NCBI GenBank assembly: GCA_037176885.1
Contig: JAWWNJ010000066.1
Coordinates: 62,001 to 126,000, forward strand
Direction: 5' to 3'
DNA: 64,000 nt
Source: Favolaschia claudopus
Lineage: Eukaryota > Basidiomycota > Agaricomycetes > Agaricales > Mycenaceae
Below, one piece after another: positions 22,966 to 35,604 of this stretch. The notes beneath the pieces are model-generated. The model was not told the DNA's origin. It saw only the letters and a list, made by a program, of their open reading frames with translations, and made no database searches. Position 1 is the stretch's first letter. Each line of letters opens with the position of its first letter. The position numbers were made by a program, and so were the translations under genes.

Positions 22966-23760
22966 CACAGCCGCGTTTCCTCAATTTATCGGGCCGACAA
23001 GTTAATTGTTAAGTTCTAAGTTTCTCATTTGAAATATTGGTCCCAAAAACCAGCCAAAATACAATTGATTTATCGTTGTCAAAAATGAAACTAGATAATA
23101 TAACTTCTTGTCCCCTATTTAAGTCCAATAAATTCATTGTATCTAAATAGCTTTCAGAAGCAAATGAACCATACACAATTTATAGAGTACAAGTTCCAGA
23201 TAAACAAGACAATAAAGGTTAGATTTAGAGTCCCCAAAAATGCTTCAAAATATGTTAAGCTTCCTACGTACAAGAAACTTGAAGTTTTTAGACTCGCTTC
23301 TAAGCTGAGGAAATCAGACCGAAAACTTAGAGTTTTCGACACCAATAAATGTATCTGCCAGAGCCTGCAGATACATTTAATGTTGGCTGAAATCCTAAGT
23401 TTTTAATCCAATTTATCTGGCACTCAAATGAGTGCAGAAACTTCAAGTTTTTTATACACAGAAAACCCCACATATCTCGAAGCGTTTCCGGGGACTCTAA
23501 ATCTAAAGTTTACCGTCTCAGTTATCCGGAACTTTTCCTCTATGAATTGTGTCCGATTTATTTGCCCAGGAAACCTATGAGGATACAACAGGTTTATCAG
23601 GCTTAGATACAGGACAAAAAATTATATCATCTGGTTATATTTCTAGCACCAAGAGATCAAATGTATTTCAACTAATTTCTGGAAACCCATATTCCAAATG
23701 AGAAACTTAGAACTTAACAATTAACTTGTCGGCCCGAAAAATTCAGGAAACACGGCTGTG
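22966..23760. mobile_element. 795-bp foldback element with CACAG termini and 3-bp target duplication (CACTA-like MITE)
   Basis: The two ends are inverted copies: the first 65 bases (22966-23030) match the reverse complement of the last 65 with only three mismatches by my count. The termini read CACAGCCG...CGGCTGTG and are flanked on both sides by AAG (22963-22965, 23761-23763), fitting a 3-bp target duplication. The symmetry is not confined to the ends: the arms go on pairing, with more mismatches, to a centre near 23362, where taaatgtatctgc (23346-23358) faces gcagatacattta (23367-23379). The whole element is AT-rich and has no transposase. CACAG ends with 3-bp duplications are the hallmark of the CACTA/EnSpm superfamily, so a non-autonomous CACTA derivative is my best reading. 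Confidence 0.8.
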
Positions 23761-23763
23761 AAG

Positions 23764-24364
23764 CAGTTCATCTCAGGTTGCTACATAGGTTCAGTCTGGT
23801 TCAGTGGGTAGTCCAAGAGAACCGCATTGAGCCGCCGAGCGATCTGTAGGGTCCTGCTATGTCGCATGCAACCGAGGAGTCGGATAGAAAGCAGCCATAC
23901 GCATGGGCAGAAAAACTAAACAAGACGATCACCAGCGGTCGCACAGATTTAGAAGCAGGAGGCCATATGTGTACAACTGCAAGGCGCCTGAAAAGGCCTG
24001 AATTGTATTCACTGTCCTGGCCAGCTGGTCGCCTCGTCGTTCGGGTGGTTGATGAGAGACAATGTGTTGCGGCCCACGTGAGGTCCAACTTGAGCCGCCC
24101 GAAAATCTGTCTCAGAAAGTTTTTATTTCTACGAGTGCTGAGAGACTGCGATAGTGCCCACTGGTTAGACTAAGTAAGCAGGCGTGTATGGGCTGGATGT
24201 AGGTATTGCAATATACTAGGTACAAGTATGAGATGTATGCGATAAAAGTTTGCAAGATCAAACGCGATATGTAGGAGAGACGAAAGGCTACTGGTACACG
24301 AGGGGGAGATGAGTTGAGGACAACGAAAGTGAGCGATGCAGAGATCAGAAACGAATGAAATAAA
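23764..24364. other. Intergenic gap
   Basis: Between the palindromic element and the 3' end of the large kinase gene. Short open frames on both strands look random. Confidence 0.4.
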
Positions 24365-27300
24365 TTATTGTACGATGCAATTGCTCGACCGCGATTTGGA
24401 ATGTTTCTTTGCGGCAGCGGGTTCTGTAGGGAGACCACCAGGAACGCTGACAGAGGTGGACAATTCTACAGCTACCTCCGATGCTGCCGACTTGGAGCCC
24501 ATCCTCGACCGTTTTCGCTGGATTTCCGACGGCATTTCATCCAGCGACTTTACATTGGAGCGACTCCCTAGACTCTGCCCGCTACGCATGCTGGCCGTGT
24601 TGGCCGTCGTGCTCGTGCTCTTGACAGATTGAGGCCGGTCTTTCGGATCCTTGCGGAGCTTCTTTGCACCGACATCCTTCGGGGGCACTTGGGGAATGGA
24701 GCTCGACGAGGAGGCAAAGTCGGGCTCGGGTGACAGGTTAGACCGAGACCGCTTGAAGGCAGCCATGAACTTGAAGGCGGTCGGAGGAGTAACACCGGGT
24801 GGCCCGTGATTCAAAGGAGGTGGAGGAGCCAAACCGTCAAGACTGCTTCGAGGGGTATGGGCGACGTATGCAACTTCAGACACAGGACCAATCGGATGAG
24901 GTGTCCCATGTCCTGGCTCGCTCAGAACGTCCAACGGATTGGAGTAAGCGCTCATGGGGTTACCCTTCTCTGCATACTGCGCGTACAGTAACAGCTGAGC
25001 ACGGAGATCACAAGTGGGCGGCGCATTGATAGCGCATTTGGAGTGGGCGATTAAGCTGCATTGCTCGCAAAGTACGGCACTCTTCTTGACGTTGAGGAGA
25101 CAAACTCGGCACACCATGGCTATAACACGAAATTAATGAAGCTATGAAATCGAAACGGAAAAGACATACGTTTGCTAAACGTTGTTTTCACGAACGAATG
25201 TTCGCGTGAGATGTCTTGGTCCACAGGACGAGAGGAGAAGGAGATCCGGCGACCGGGAGGGGAGCCGCTGATTGACGGCTCTCCTTCCACCGGTGTGTCA
25301 GGCATTTCCATCTGCGAGAGGTAGCGAACCGCCTCCGACTTCTGCAAGTCGGCACTGACCCGCCGGAGGAAAGGGATGCTGTCTTGCGGTCGTAACTCCT
25401 ACAGGGCAATCAGCCACCAAACTCGGCTCGAATGGAAAATCGCAAGAGCAATCAATACCTTATGCGCACCCCAGTTCTTTTTGAGCCATTGATGTTCGCA
25501 CAGAAGCTCGGCGCTAGGTCGCTTCGTCGGATCCTTATTGAAGCACTGTTTGAGGAAATCCTCCAGCAAGGGAGAGCAATCTTCTGGCAACGGAGGCATG
25601 TCATCCTCGACGATGCGGAACATAACTAGAGCAGTCTGTCAGTAAGAGTCAAACAGTAGCTAATTGAAGCATACCAGACATGCTGTTAGCAATTTCGGCG
25701 TAAGGGGGTCTGCCGGTCAGCAGCTCGATTACAGTGCACGCTAATGACCAGATGTCCGACTTGGTCGAGGCACCCTTGAGCTCAATGACCTCGGGCGCCA
25801 TCCAATTCGGAGTACCCGCAACATCCTTAATTTCCCGCTCCATCGCCCGCAGGTTAAGGGAGACACCAAAATCAGAAAGCTTGACATTGCCGTTTTTGGT
25901 CGTTAGAATGTTGGCGGCCTTGAGATCGCAATGGACGACTTCGCTCGCATGAAGATAATGCAGGCCCTCGAGGATTTTGACGACATAGCTGGCGACGAGC
26001 CGCTCGTTGAGCTTTCCGAAAGCCTTCAAGGTTTGTCCCAGGGAACCATTCTCCGCGTACCTGAATCGTGGAGTTAGATGGCAATCGCACTGAAGAGGAA
26101 ACGAGAACGCACTCCAGGACAATGCTAAGAGTATCTTGATCTCGGGCCATACCCTCGTACTTGACGATACTCGGATGAGATAGGCTTTTAACAAGATCGA
26201 CCTCCCGCATTAAAGTTGTAACCTCATCCTCCTTCAAACCTTCCAACCGGATCCGTTTGACTGCGACCATCTGGCCCGTGTTCAGATTCAAAGCCCTATA
26301 TACCGAACCAAACTGTCCGCGCCCGATGCAGTTACCCAATTGCTACGAACGCTGTCAGTGGTGCCGTAATGGTATAAGAGAGCTCGGGACTTACGAAGTT
26401 GGTTGGTGGCTTCCCCTCTTCTCGTATGATCAAGGTTTGCCGCACAAAACTGCCATCGAACGAATCCCGGTTCATAAGGTCACTCGCACTGGTGTTGCCA
26501 GACGCGACACCAAGATTCATCATGCTCTCAAAGCGTGAACGCGATGGTTTCGCCCCCAACTCATCATACGAGCTTGGTCGCGGCCGCCGGCGGTTGGTGC
26601 CTTCGACGTCGCTGGAGAAGCGTCCTCGTGGAAGCCGGGGTCGGTCGGAGAGGGGCGAGGTCGCGCGGTCCGGGGGTGACGAACCTGCAGGCGAGTGTTC
26701 GCCTGACGCTGTGCGCGGGAAAGGTACCAGCGAATCGTTACTGCGTTCACGCGAGTCACTTCGTGGAACCAGTGAGCCACTCCGATGTGGCTTGTTACTG
26801 GGCCGCCGGGCTGGGATAACTCTGCTTCCGCCCGCCGAATCAGGACTGCTGTCCCGTCGGGAGATGAATGAGTCCTGCTTCGGGAAGAGAACGGGCGCGT
26901 CGAGACTATGACGGGCGCGGTGGCTGGGTCGTCTAGGGAATTGTGGTAACGACTCCACACTCTCATTGCGTTTGGGAGCGCCCACGATGGCGATCTTCCG
27001 AGGCCCGGAGATGGCAGACGATGGCGAAGAAGAGCGGGTCTCCGTGGTAGGCGATCTGGGTGGTAGTACGTCGATGAAGTCATCGGGCCATTTGCCTTTG
27101 CGGAGATGAATTGCGGGTTTGCCGCTCTCGACCCTTTGCACGTCGGGTGGCGGCGACTGTTCCTGCCATTGACGACCCAAACCCCTCGACGCCGTCCCGG
27201 CCTCGTCCATCTCCTCAACACGAGAGAGGTCAATGAAGCTCTCACTCAACTTTGTCTCCCGGTTGTACATCTTTGTCGCAGCTTCCCGCTTGCGCGCCAA

Positions 27301-29931
27301 ATCCTCTGCGATGAAGCTGCCCTCCGTGCGCGTGATACTAGGGGCCTCGGAGGTGATGTCGGTGGTGATCGTGCGGATAGTCCCGTACTTGCTGTAGCTG
27401 TGTCGAGAGACGTCGAGAAGACTCGACAATACTGTGGTAGTGGTGGTTTCCGTCATAGCGCTGGAGGATGTTGACGCAACAGATTGTCGAGGGTTTGGAG
27501 GATTGGTAGGTTGATCGAAAGTCTCCCTGACGGGTGTCCCAAGCGGAGCTTGGGTAGAGTTGGCAACCGATCGGAGTGGAGGGGGAGACGAAAGTTGTTG
27601 ACTTAGCGTGCGGCCGAGTGGCGCAGGACCATCCTGTTCATTGACCTTCGACGGCTGGGGCCGGAGTGGGGATCGGGGAGGAGGCGAAAGTAGAGGTGGT
27701 GGTGGTACTAAATCTCTTTTGGAATCGTCCTGATCGATTTTCAATTTCGAAACAACAACCGCGCGATCGCGTTTGGCATTTGACGACGGCACATCCCCAT
27801 TTCCGGTTGGCGTCAGACCGCTCGACGCACTTGAATTTTCGTCCGGGCTAATTGAACGTACACTCGGCAAATCAGATGGAGGACTCCAGCGTTTGCGTGT
27901 GTGCGGGGTGGGCGAGGGTGAAGAAGGTGGTGGTGACCGGACATGCAAATTGGGCGTTGACGCGGCAGCTGTCCGAGAGCTCCCTTGACCGTAGGGGCCG
28001 GAAGACGTTATCGGACTGCTGACCTTCCTGACGTTGCTTGGTGGAACTACTGGGGCAACGAATTTCGAGGGAATAGGGGTGTCGACGTACTTGATTAACG
28101 CGATTATGGTCCGGGCCACGCGAGCCAGGGATTCGCTGGTCGCCTCAATGAGGTCATCGCGCTGGAACAGATCCTCGTTGGGCAGCCCATATGACGAACA
28201 AGCAGCCAAGAACTTGGTGATATTTGAAGTTCGTACGAATCCGTCATCGCGAATGTCGGGCCGCACAATCGAACTCGACCGCAGTTTGTTCATGAGCCTA
28301 GAAACAGAAAAAAATTAGCAAAGGAACAAGAAAAACAAAGACGTTTTGAAGGCGCACTGGCAAAGAACAAATCCATCCCGCAATGCCTCAGTGAACAATC
28401 GTCTCTCTCTGTCCTCTCCCCCGACACTTACACCCGCAGGTGCACCCAACGTAAGGTTACTTGAACTTCCTCCGATGCCGCTCTTTCCCCAGATACGCTC
28501 TAATCTCGCCAACGCGCGCACACGCACCTCGACTTCCTCCCAGTCCTTCAAACCAGCCTCTGTCCGACTCATATGCACCGGCGGTTTCACAACCTCTTTG
28601 CATAGCATTGATGTCGCTGTACGTATGAGTTCCCGGTGCTCTGGGTTCGATGGCGGCGAGAGGGATGTCGTTGACATGTTATATTGCCGGTTCGCATACG
28701 CGGGACGTTGCTGTGACGGCGTCCGAGCGCGAGGGCGAACAGGAGACGGCGACTCGTCCCGGAACGATGGTCTCCGAGGGGAGTCAAGGGACGCGCGCGG
28801 AGAATCAATAGAGACACGTCTTGGGGTGTCGAGGGACGGACGTCGACCCGAATCTATTGAAGGTCGACGCGGACCAGGAGACGGTGGCACGGGCGAAGGG
28901 GAGAGTGGCAAGTGAGAAGTTGACGCGGAAGAATGACTTCTCAATGGGGTGACTACGCGCCTACTGGGCGACTTGGGGCGAATTTGGCTCGTTCCGTTGG
29001 GAGGGGAAATCGACAACGGAGCACTCTTGAGAGGCTGAGAGACGCTCGTTGATGAAGACGACGACCGCGTTATGTGACCACGCGAGCCAGATGACGGAGT
29101 GGGGGTTTCTGGGGGTGATGGCGGAGGGTCACGCGTTGGCTTGCGAGGCGTCGTTGGGACTGGAGAGCTCGGAATGCGGATGGGCGCCGTGGGAGCCTGT
29201 GTTACAGAGTTGAGGGGATTGGACTTTGTAGCTCGATGGCGAGAGACGCGCTCTCTTGCAGGTGTTGGAGGCAAGTCACTGAGGTTTCGCTGAAGAGGTT
29301 GAAGACTTGGTCTTCGCGTTCGTTCACGCGTCGGAGACACAAGAGCATCACTATGGGATGATGAAGAGGCCGGGATGGCAGAGCGCGACTTTGGTGAAGG
29401 CAGCGCTTGGGAATATAGGTGCAGAGCGGGAGAGGACAACGACCCTTGACGCAGGGTGCCTAGGAAGCCGGCCGGCCGTTCGTCGCCTTGTTCCGGAGGT
29501 ATAGGACTTGGGGGTATGGGAGACGGAGAAGGCGTCACTGACTGGCGACCGCTTCTGCTGAACCACTTTGACCTCGACTTGTCTTTCTCGCCATCAACTC
29601 CCGCGCGTTCTTTGCCTTTTCCGACTCCGTTGGCATTGGAGATGGTGAGATAATCGCTGACAACGGGTTGAGCCGTCTTCTTTGAACGCGTCGCGGTGCG
29701 CAGACTCTGTTCCAATGTAGACTTTATGCGGTGAAAGGTTTTGGGAGCGGGTTCGGGCGCGCCGGGAGCGGTGGAAACACTCAAAGTTGCAGACGAAGGA
29801 TTTGGAGGTAAACGAGAGGATGACGCTCCGGCGGAGGCGGAGGGTTTTGGGGGTGCACGCTGGGATGGCATGCGGAAATGACTGGACGTAGACGTGGGAA
29901 CGTTTACAGTAGCGAGGACGGCAGTGGCCAT
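24365..29931 (-). CDS. Calponin-homology + Cdc15/Cdc7-type Ser/Thr kinase + C1-like zinc finger protein
   Basis: Probable septation-initiation (SIN/MEN) kinase. The start MATAVLATVNVPTSTSSHF (29931) opens a roughly 400-residue Ser/Pro/Arg-rich region. A CH domain follows: RLFTEALRDGFVLCQ joins over an intron (about 28295-28355) to LMNKLRSSSIVRPD and FLAACSSYGLPNEDLFQRDD. A second disordered stretch of about 500 residues leads through an intron with in-frame edges (PPTNF|QLGNCIGRGQFGSVY) into the kinase: VAVKRI, HCDLKAANIL, DFGVSLN and GTPNWMAPEV, all catalytic residues present. After the kinase come DSIPFLRRVS and a C1-like finger (MVCRVCLLNVKKSAVLCEQC, SLIAHSKC). Stop at 24365-24367. The kinase and finger resemble basidiomycete 'STE/STE11/cdc15' kinases; one gene rather than two is inferred from the in-frame splice and the lack of a separate kinase start. 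Confidence 0.8.
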
Positions 29932-31464
29932 ATGTCGGGGAGCGGATAAAGAAGTTGGGACAGCTTGAACGGGCGGGCAAAGCGCGCAGTATCAAGACAA
30001 GTCGAAAAGAGCCTCTACCGGATCAGGCTACTAGAATACAGATATGATTCAGCACCAAAGCAGTAGGATATGACGAAACTGACGGCGCACTGCCAGAGCA
30101 GTACGAAACGCGAGACTAGAGGTCAGACGGCGAGAAAGGTACTAACCGGGGCAACTGGGCCAAATTAGCTTGTGTGGAGTCCGGAAAGGCAACGGCGAGC
30201 TCGGCCGTCTGCCAGGTCTGCTGGGCCCAGCTGAGAGGCGCACGAAGCTGCGAGGCGATGAGAATACGAGCCAGACGACGCCAAGGACAGCGAGAAATCC
30301 CAGGCCCGGTCAAAGTGGAGGCCAGCGACAGGTCAAGTGGCCAGCGGGCCCGATAACACACAGGGGTGGTGGCAGAGACTAGAAGCAGTTGCACACCCAG
30401 CAGAGCAGCAGAGGACTCGACTCCCTGACGGCGTCGACGCTGAGGGCAACGACGGCGCAACAGCAGAAGAAGCCTCGCTTGAGTGACCTCAATATTTTCG
30501 GTGTGATCGGCTAACGGCGGCCTGAACGGTACATGTGCCCACTCAAGTAAATCCTATCAATCCGTTCTGCCAGCCTCTGCCACTTCGTCATACCTCTCCA
30601 TCCCTATCCCCCTGTGGCGTGTATCAAGTCCTGTATATATCCCTGCTGTACTCTATTAAAAATGACGCAGAACGGAAGGATCTTTCTGCCCATTGGTAAA
30701 TGACAATGTACTCTGTCTCACCACAAATTTGTAGCAAAGCGCAGACTGAGATAGGCAAATGCAGCCACCCAGTCAGCAGGCCTTCACGTGTTGGCGTGGA
30801 AGCCCTCGTGCGCGTCGAAGCTCGTCGCGCAGAGGGCTCCTCGGTGTAATCAGGTTGGATCAAGTTCAATCAACGACAGAAGATGCGCCTGCGCGCAAAC
30901 GTTGCTCACTGTAGTTGCCATCTGCGCAGAAGAAGCTGTTGGTGGCGGATCCGGACCTGATATACCGCACGAGCCACCGCCGGGGGCCCGCCCTCTGTAT
31001 CTTGCGGACTTTTTGCCGTCTGATAGTTGAACTGCCGGATGAAGGAACTTCCAACTGGGGCATTCGAGGGCTTCTGATAGTTTTGTATTTCTGGGATCCT
31101 CTTTGCCGATTTCATGCGGCACAGGCCTTGGATCGCGTTTGTCTGAACAACCTCGGGTGCGGGTGCGGTGCCCTCCGAGGTTGACGACGACAGACTTAAT
31201 GAACCCACGCAGGCCGGTGGCAGACCCACCCTGAACTGCAATTAACACGTACATTCACGAGAAGAAGCGCGTTGGTGAGATTTTGGGTGAGATTTGAGAA
31301 ATAAAAACAGTTGGACCGTGGCCAAATGACGTTGCTCATCGAACTTGACATGCTTGACAAGTGACCTGATGACTCATTCGTGACAACGTGACAGTGTGAC
31401 CTGGCGGAGTTTGAATACACTTGGCAGACAACCACGACGAGACTACGAAGAACATGACAAGAAC
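29932..31464. other. Long divergent intergenic region
   Basis: About 1.5 kb between the starts of the large kinase (-) and the Bye1-like gene (+). A GC-rich block near 30110-30460 is open in several frames without family likeness. Around 30850-31340 the - strand has open frames of 110-134 codons; I recognise nothing in them. Long 5' leaders of the two genes may lie here. Confidence 0.4.
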
Positions 31465-34400
31465 ATGAGTACCCGCTTGCGAACGCGGACTACCTCAAGC
31501 GCAGCCAACCCCAAACCAGTATCCAAATCACATCCAACACCCGCAAAGTCAAAGCGTTCCGACAATGTCGAAAACGATCGACCCAAAACTCTGCTCAAAG
31601 CGAAGTCCACATCCAACGGCAAAAGAGTCAAATCGCCCAATCCTGCTGTCTATTGTCTGTGTAAGAAAGGCGACGATGGCTCGCCGATGGTCAACTGCGC
31701 TGAATGTGATGATTGGTATGTTTTTTTTTCTTCGCAGCCACTTCGTTTTCCTAACGTACAACAGGTTCCATTTCGCCTGTGTCGACCTGAACGACCAAAC
31801 GGCAGAAGACATAAGTGAGCTCGACTTTTTCGTATCATTATTCACAACTAACGGTCGGTATCACAGATGTTTATGTCTGTCCACCATGCTCCCAGAAAAC
31901 CGGCCACCGTACAGTCAGTGAGTACTTTCCATTCCCTCCATACACCTACGGCCTTCGTGTAGTTCAACAAACATCATATCTTGTACCTTTGGCCCCGCTT
32001 TGCATTATTACAGTACCGCGAGTGACGATTATCTGCATCTGCCTCATGCTTTGCACTTTGTTGTACACTCAAGACACCCGAGCGCTTATTCGCAAATACG
32101 CCGACTTCATGGTCTTTTCCTGTGTTTGCGTGAAGCCCTCTTACCTGCTTGTGCTGTCTTGAGGTTTGTCTGAGTCGTGCGCGTGTCCTACATATATTGC
32201 TACGAAAGAGACTTGACTTGAACCGAAGGCCCGTATTTACATACCCATTTATTTGTTCTTTCTCTTTTTACCCCGCGCCGTCATGTGCTGACCCGCTTTC
32301 GCTCCCCTCGTAGTGTTATGGGAAGGCCCAGAAGCTGTGGAAGATGTCGGGTTCAGCAGCAGGTCCAGCAACCCCAAGCAGCCAGCCGTGAAGAAAGAGA
32401 AAATCGACAAAGCCCCCTTTGACGAGCCGGAATCTGCGGATGATGATCCAAGCAGCGAGGACGATTATGTGATGGATCGAGGGCAAGGTACAAGTTCTCA
32501 GGTACGTTCCTATCTTACCTTGTTGTTTATCTTCCGGCTTACCCATGACTGCAGCGCCGGCGCGCACGTCGGCTATCCTTTTCCGACGAGTCTGGTGGCT
32601 CAGATTCCGACTCTGAAGTCAGCGGCCGGGCGAAACGCAAGTCTCCTGGTGCGAAGAACTTGAAGCGCAAGGCAGCCGCATCCTCGCACTCGCATTCTAA
32701 AGCGCATGCCCCGCCTCCAAAGCGCAAAAGGGGAGAGTCCACGACTTCGGCTTCGGGATTGGGACCGGGGGCATCGGAGGATCCCATACGCGAATTCTGC
32801 CTGAAGAAATTTACGGACATGTTTCATGACATATTTCTGCGGTATCCATACGTACGCGATGAGCAAGGGATACCGAAGGAGAAGGTGCAGATGGACTTGA
32901 GTGAGGAGGAGAACGCCCAGGTGGAAGAGGCCGCAAAGCAGTTTGCTAATGAGCTTGAGCAATGTGTGTATGGTATATATTCTGAGCCGGATAAGCGGGG
33001 GAGTCCTTCTGCAGGGCCGAAGTACAAGTGCGTTCATTTTTACATTGGATTTTGTCTGTCTCCAATCTATATGCTGATGATGCTTTTCTCTTCGTGCAGG
33101 GAGCGTTTCCGCATGCTACAGTTTAATTTGAGCAAAGTTGACCGTACCGTGCTGCACAAGCGCATAGCGTCGGGTGATATCACAGCGAAAGAAATTTCGC
33201 TAATGTCGAGCACTGACCTTGCGAATGAGCAAGCAAAGCAGGCGATTAGGATGGCAGAGAAAGAAGCACTCGAGCATTCGATTCTTGAAAAGACCGATAT
33301 TCCGCGCGCGAAACTGACGCACAAAGGCTTGGAGGATATCGAAGGTCTCGGTGAGACGTCGATGATACGTGAGCGTGAAGTCGACAGACGTAGAGAGGAA
33401 GAGGAGAGGAGGGAAAGGGAGCGTGCAGCGAGAGCGAGGCAGCGCACGACGTCGGTGTCTGTGCCGCCCGAGTCGCCTATGTCGCCCGTCACACCAATGT
33501 CGGCGAGCTGGCAACGTCCTCCTATGCATACCCCGCTTTTGCCGACATCGAGCGTGGATATTACCATGGTCGCTGCAGACACAAGTGCAGAGCCCGAAAT
33601 GAATCTCGCGGATCTCATCAATATTGACGACGAGTTGCCTGCTGCTCAAGAGAGCCCAAGCAGTCCCGTACCACCTGCATCTGCGCCCGCGCCGAATTTT
33701 GACTTTCAGGCCTCGTCGCCAATTCCGGGATTCGGGCGTGCTTTGTCTCCGGAAGCTCCGCCAACTGCATCACCTACGGCTTCAGCAACAGGCATTTCAC
33801 CTTTTGCTAGCAAGAGTAGCGGACCGTCCTTTGACCTCAGTGCGTTGTGGGCGGCGCCAAAGAAAGAAGATATGGAGGACGCCGACACGTCTGTGTCGGC
33901 CTCTGCAACGACTTCCTCACCTCCGCAAACACATTCCCCTGTTCCCATGGACGAATCGCGGGACAACAAGGATGAGACGGTGGACATGGACATCACGGAA
34001 GATCAAGACTTTGATATGTTTCTGGACGAAAAAGAGAGCGGAGGTCCTCCCAGTACTGAAGTCCTACAAGCTGCGTTTGAAAACACGGCTCAAGTATGGT
34101 CCGGAAGGGTTCGTAACGTTTTGTGTATCTTGTACATGATGCTAATGTCTTGAACGCAGATCAATATGCCTCTGGACTCGACTATCCCTCAAGAAACTCC
34201 TGTCGTGGCCCGCCAAATCGGGGGACGAACAATTGACTCTACTTCTTCCCTCTGGAAGACACTGTTCCCCACCGATCTTCTGCGCATTGATGGCCGCGTG
34301 CCAGTGGACAAGTCAGCCCAGTTCTTGCTCCAAACGAGAATGAATTCAGCGAAAGAACTGGTTGCTGTCGCGTTCTCACCTGGGTCTTCTACTGCCAATG

Positions 34401-35317
34401 CTGGCTTCCAGATCTTAATGGACTTTTTGATTGCGAAAGGGTGAGTTTCATTCCTCCCACGCGAAGTGTTAATTCATTTCTCATTTTCATACAGGCGCCA
34501 CGGACTCGTGTTCCCCTGGGGCAGCCGTCCCAAAGACCACCACCCTGGAAAAGAGCTCTATATTATCCCTCTTCTATCGAGTGACAAGCTCCCCGATTAT
34601 ATGGAGCTTCTCGACAACTTCGTTCTACCGAAAACTCGAAGTGCGAATTATCTCGTTGGCGTTTGGATCCTCAACAAGGGAAAGCTCGCATCACCTCCGC
34701 CTGTGCCTGCAGCAACCGGGCCTGCAATCGCCCATCCGCTCAATATGCTGACACCGCCGTCGGTAACACCCACTCCGCAGCTCACATTCGAGCCGTCCGT
34801 TCTCGCTGCAGAGGTCGCGGCGTTGACGCCCGAGCAAGTCCGCGTGATGCTTCAAAGCCTCACGGCGAGCACCCTCAATACCATACCTGCTACAAACACG
34901 CAGAGTCCAATTCCCGGAGTAATGCCCATGACTCAACCGGGAGGAATGCCACCGCCTCAAGGATGGGGTCACCCAGGGATGCCTCCGCCCGGTCATGATC
35001 ATGGTCCAAGAATGCCTCCACATGGTCCTGCACCCATTCCTGGAATGGGATACCCGCCTCCCTATCCTCCAACACACCAACAGCATAGTCCGCCTTATGG
35101 ACAGCAACCTCCTCAATCGTCATATCAGCGGCGGGACTACGGTCGCGACCAACAGCAGGGATATGATCGCGGTGGGCGTGACAATAGCTGGGGTAATGAG
35201 CGTGGCGGCCGTGGTCGTGGTCGAGGCCGAGGAGGTGGTCGAGGTGGTCCGCCACCCCCTGCTGACTCCGGATGGCCACGTCGACACAATAATGGATCTC
35301 AAAGACGATGGGATTGA
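31465..35317 (+). CDS. BYE1: Bye1-like transcription factor (PHD finger, TFIIS central domain, SPOC domain)
   Basis: Nuclear protein expected to bind RNA polymerase II and methylated H3K4. The start MSTRLRTRTTSSAANPK is followed by a basic head and a PHD finger over three exons: YCLCKKGDDGSPMVNCAECD, WFHFACVDLNDQTAEDI, VYVCPPC (Cys/His ligands present). An acidic and lysine-rich linker leads to the TFIIS-M domain (DPIREFCLKKFTDMFHDIF; ERFRMLQFNLSKVDRTVLHK; RIASGDITAKEISLMSSTDL). The SPOC domain spans three exons (VVARQIGGRTIDSTSSLWKT; ELVAVAFSPGSSTANAGFQI; RHGLVFPWGSRPK; SANYLVGVWIL). The tail is Pro/Gly/His-rich and ends in an RGG-type run before NNGSQRRWD; stop at 35315-35317. The domain order fits yeast Bye1; the RGG tail is extra. 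Confidence 0.85.
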
Positions 35318-35604
35318 AGCCAAATGATTTATACCTCTAAATTGTACAACTGACGCTTTATTTGTATACTTTATCCTGTATCTTTATTTTTCAACGTACA
35401 TATGACAGAGCCCTCGCCTGGTGGTCGCCCCTTCGTTCTTGTAATTCCCAGTGTGTTTGTGCAAAGCGTCGTTTCTTTTGTGAAATCTATCTAATATTTA
35501 TATCCACCGGTCCAGCCTCTAAATGGCACCGTAAGTCAGAGAGTACAATGGTATTTCGTGTCTTATGCAAGGTATGTATGAGTGAATGAATGCCCAACAA
35601 TCGT

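Noticed and set aside
23137..23406. 89-codon frame inside the AT-rich element
   Set aside because: It lies within the palindrome, so it is explained by the inverted arms; no transposase likeness.
26332..28293. Treating the 653-codon middle block as its own gene
   Set aside because: Its start MNKLRSS is the middle of a CH domain (VLCQ|LMNKLR) and its end runs in frame into the kinase.
30116..30460. GC-rich overlapping frames on both strands
   Set aside because: Arg/Ala-rich in several frames at once, the usual effect of base composition; no family match.
30850..31254. A 134-codon - strand frame, and a 111-codon frame overlapping it
   Set aside because: Neither gives a recognisable family or convincing splice structure; it lies in the shared promoter region. 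A small lineage-specific gene cannot be excluded.
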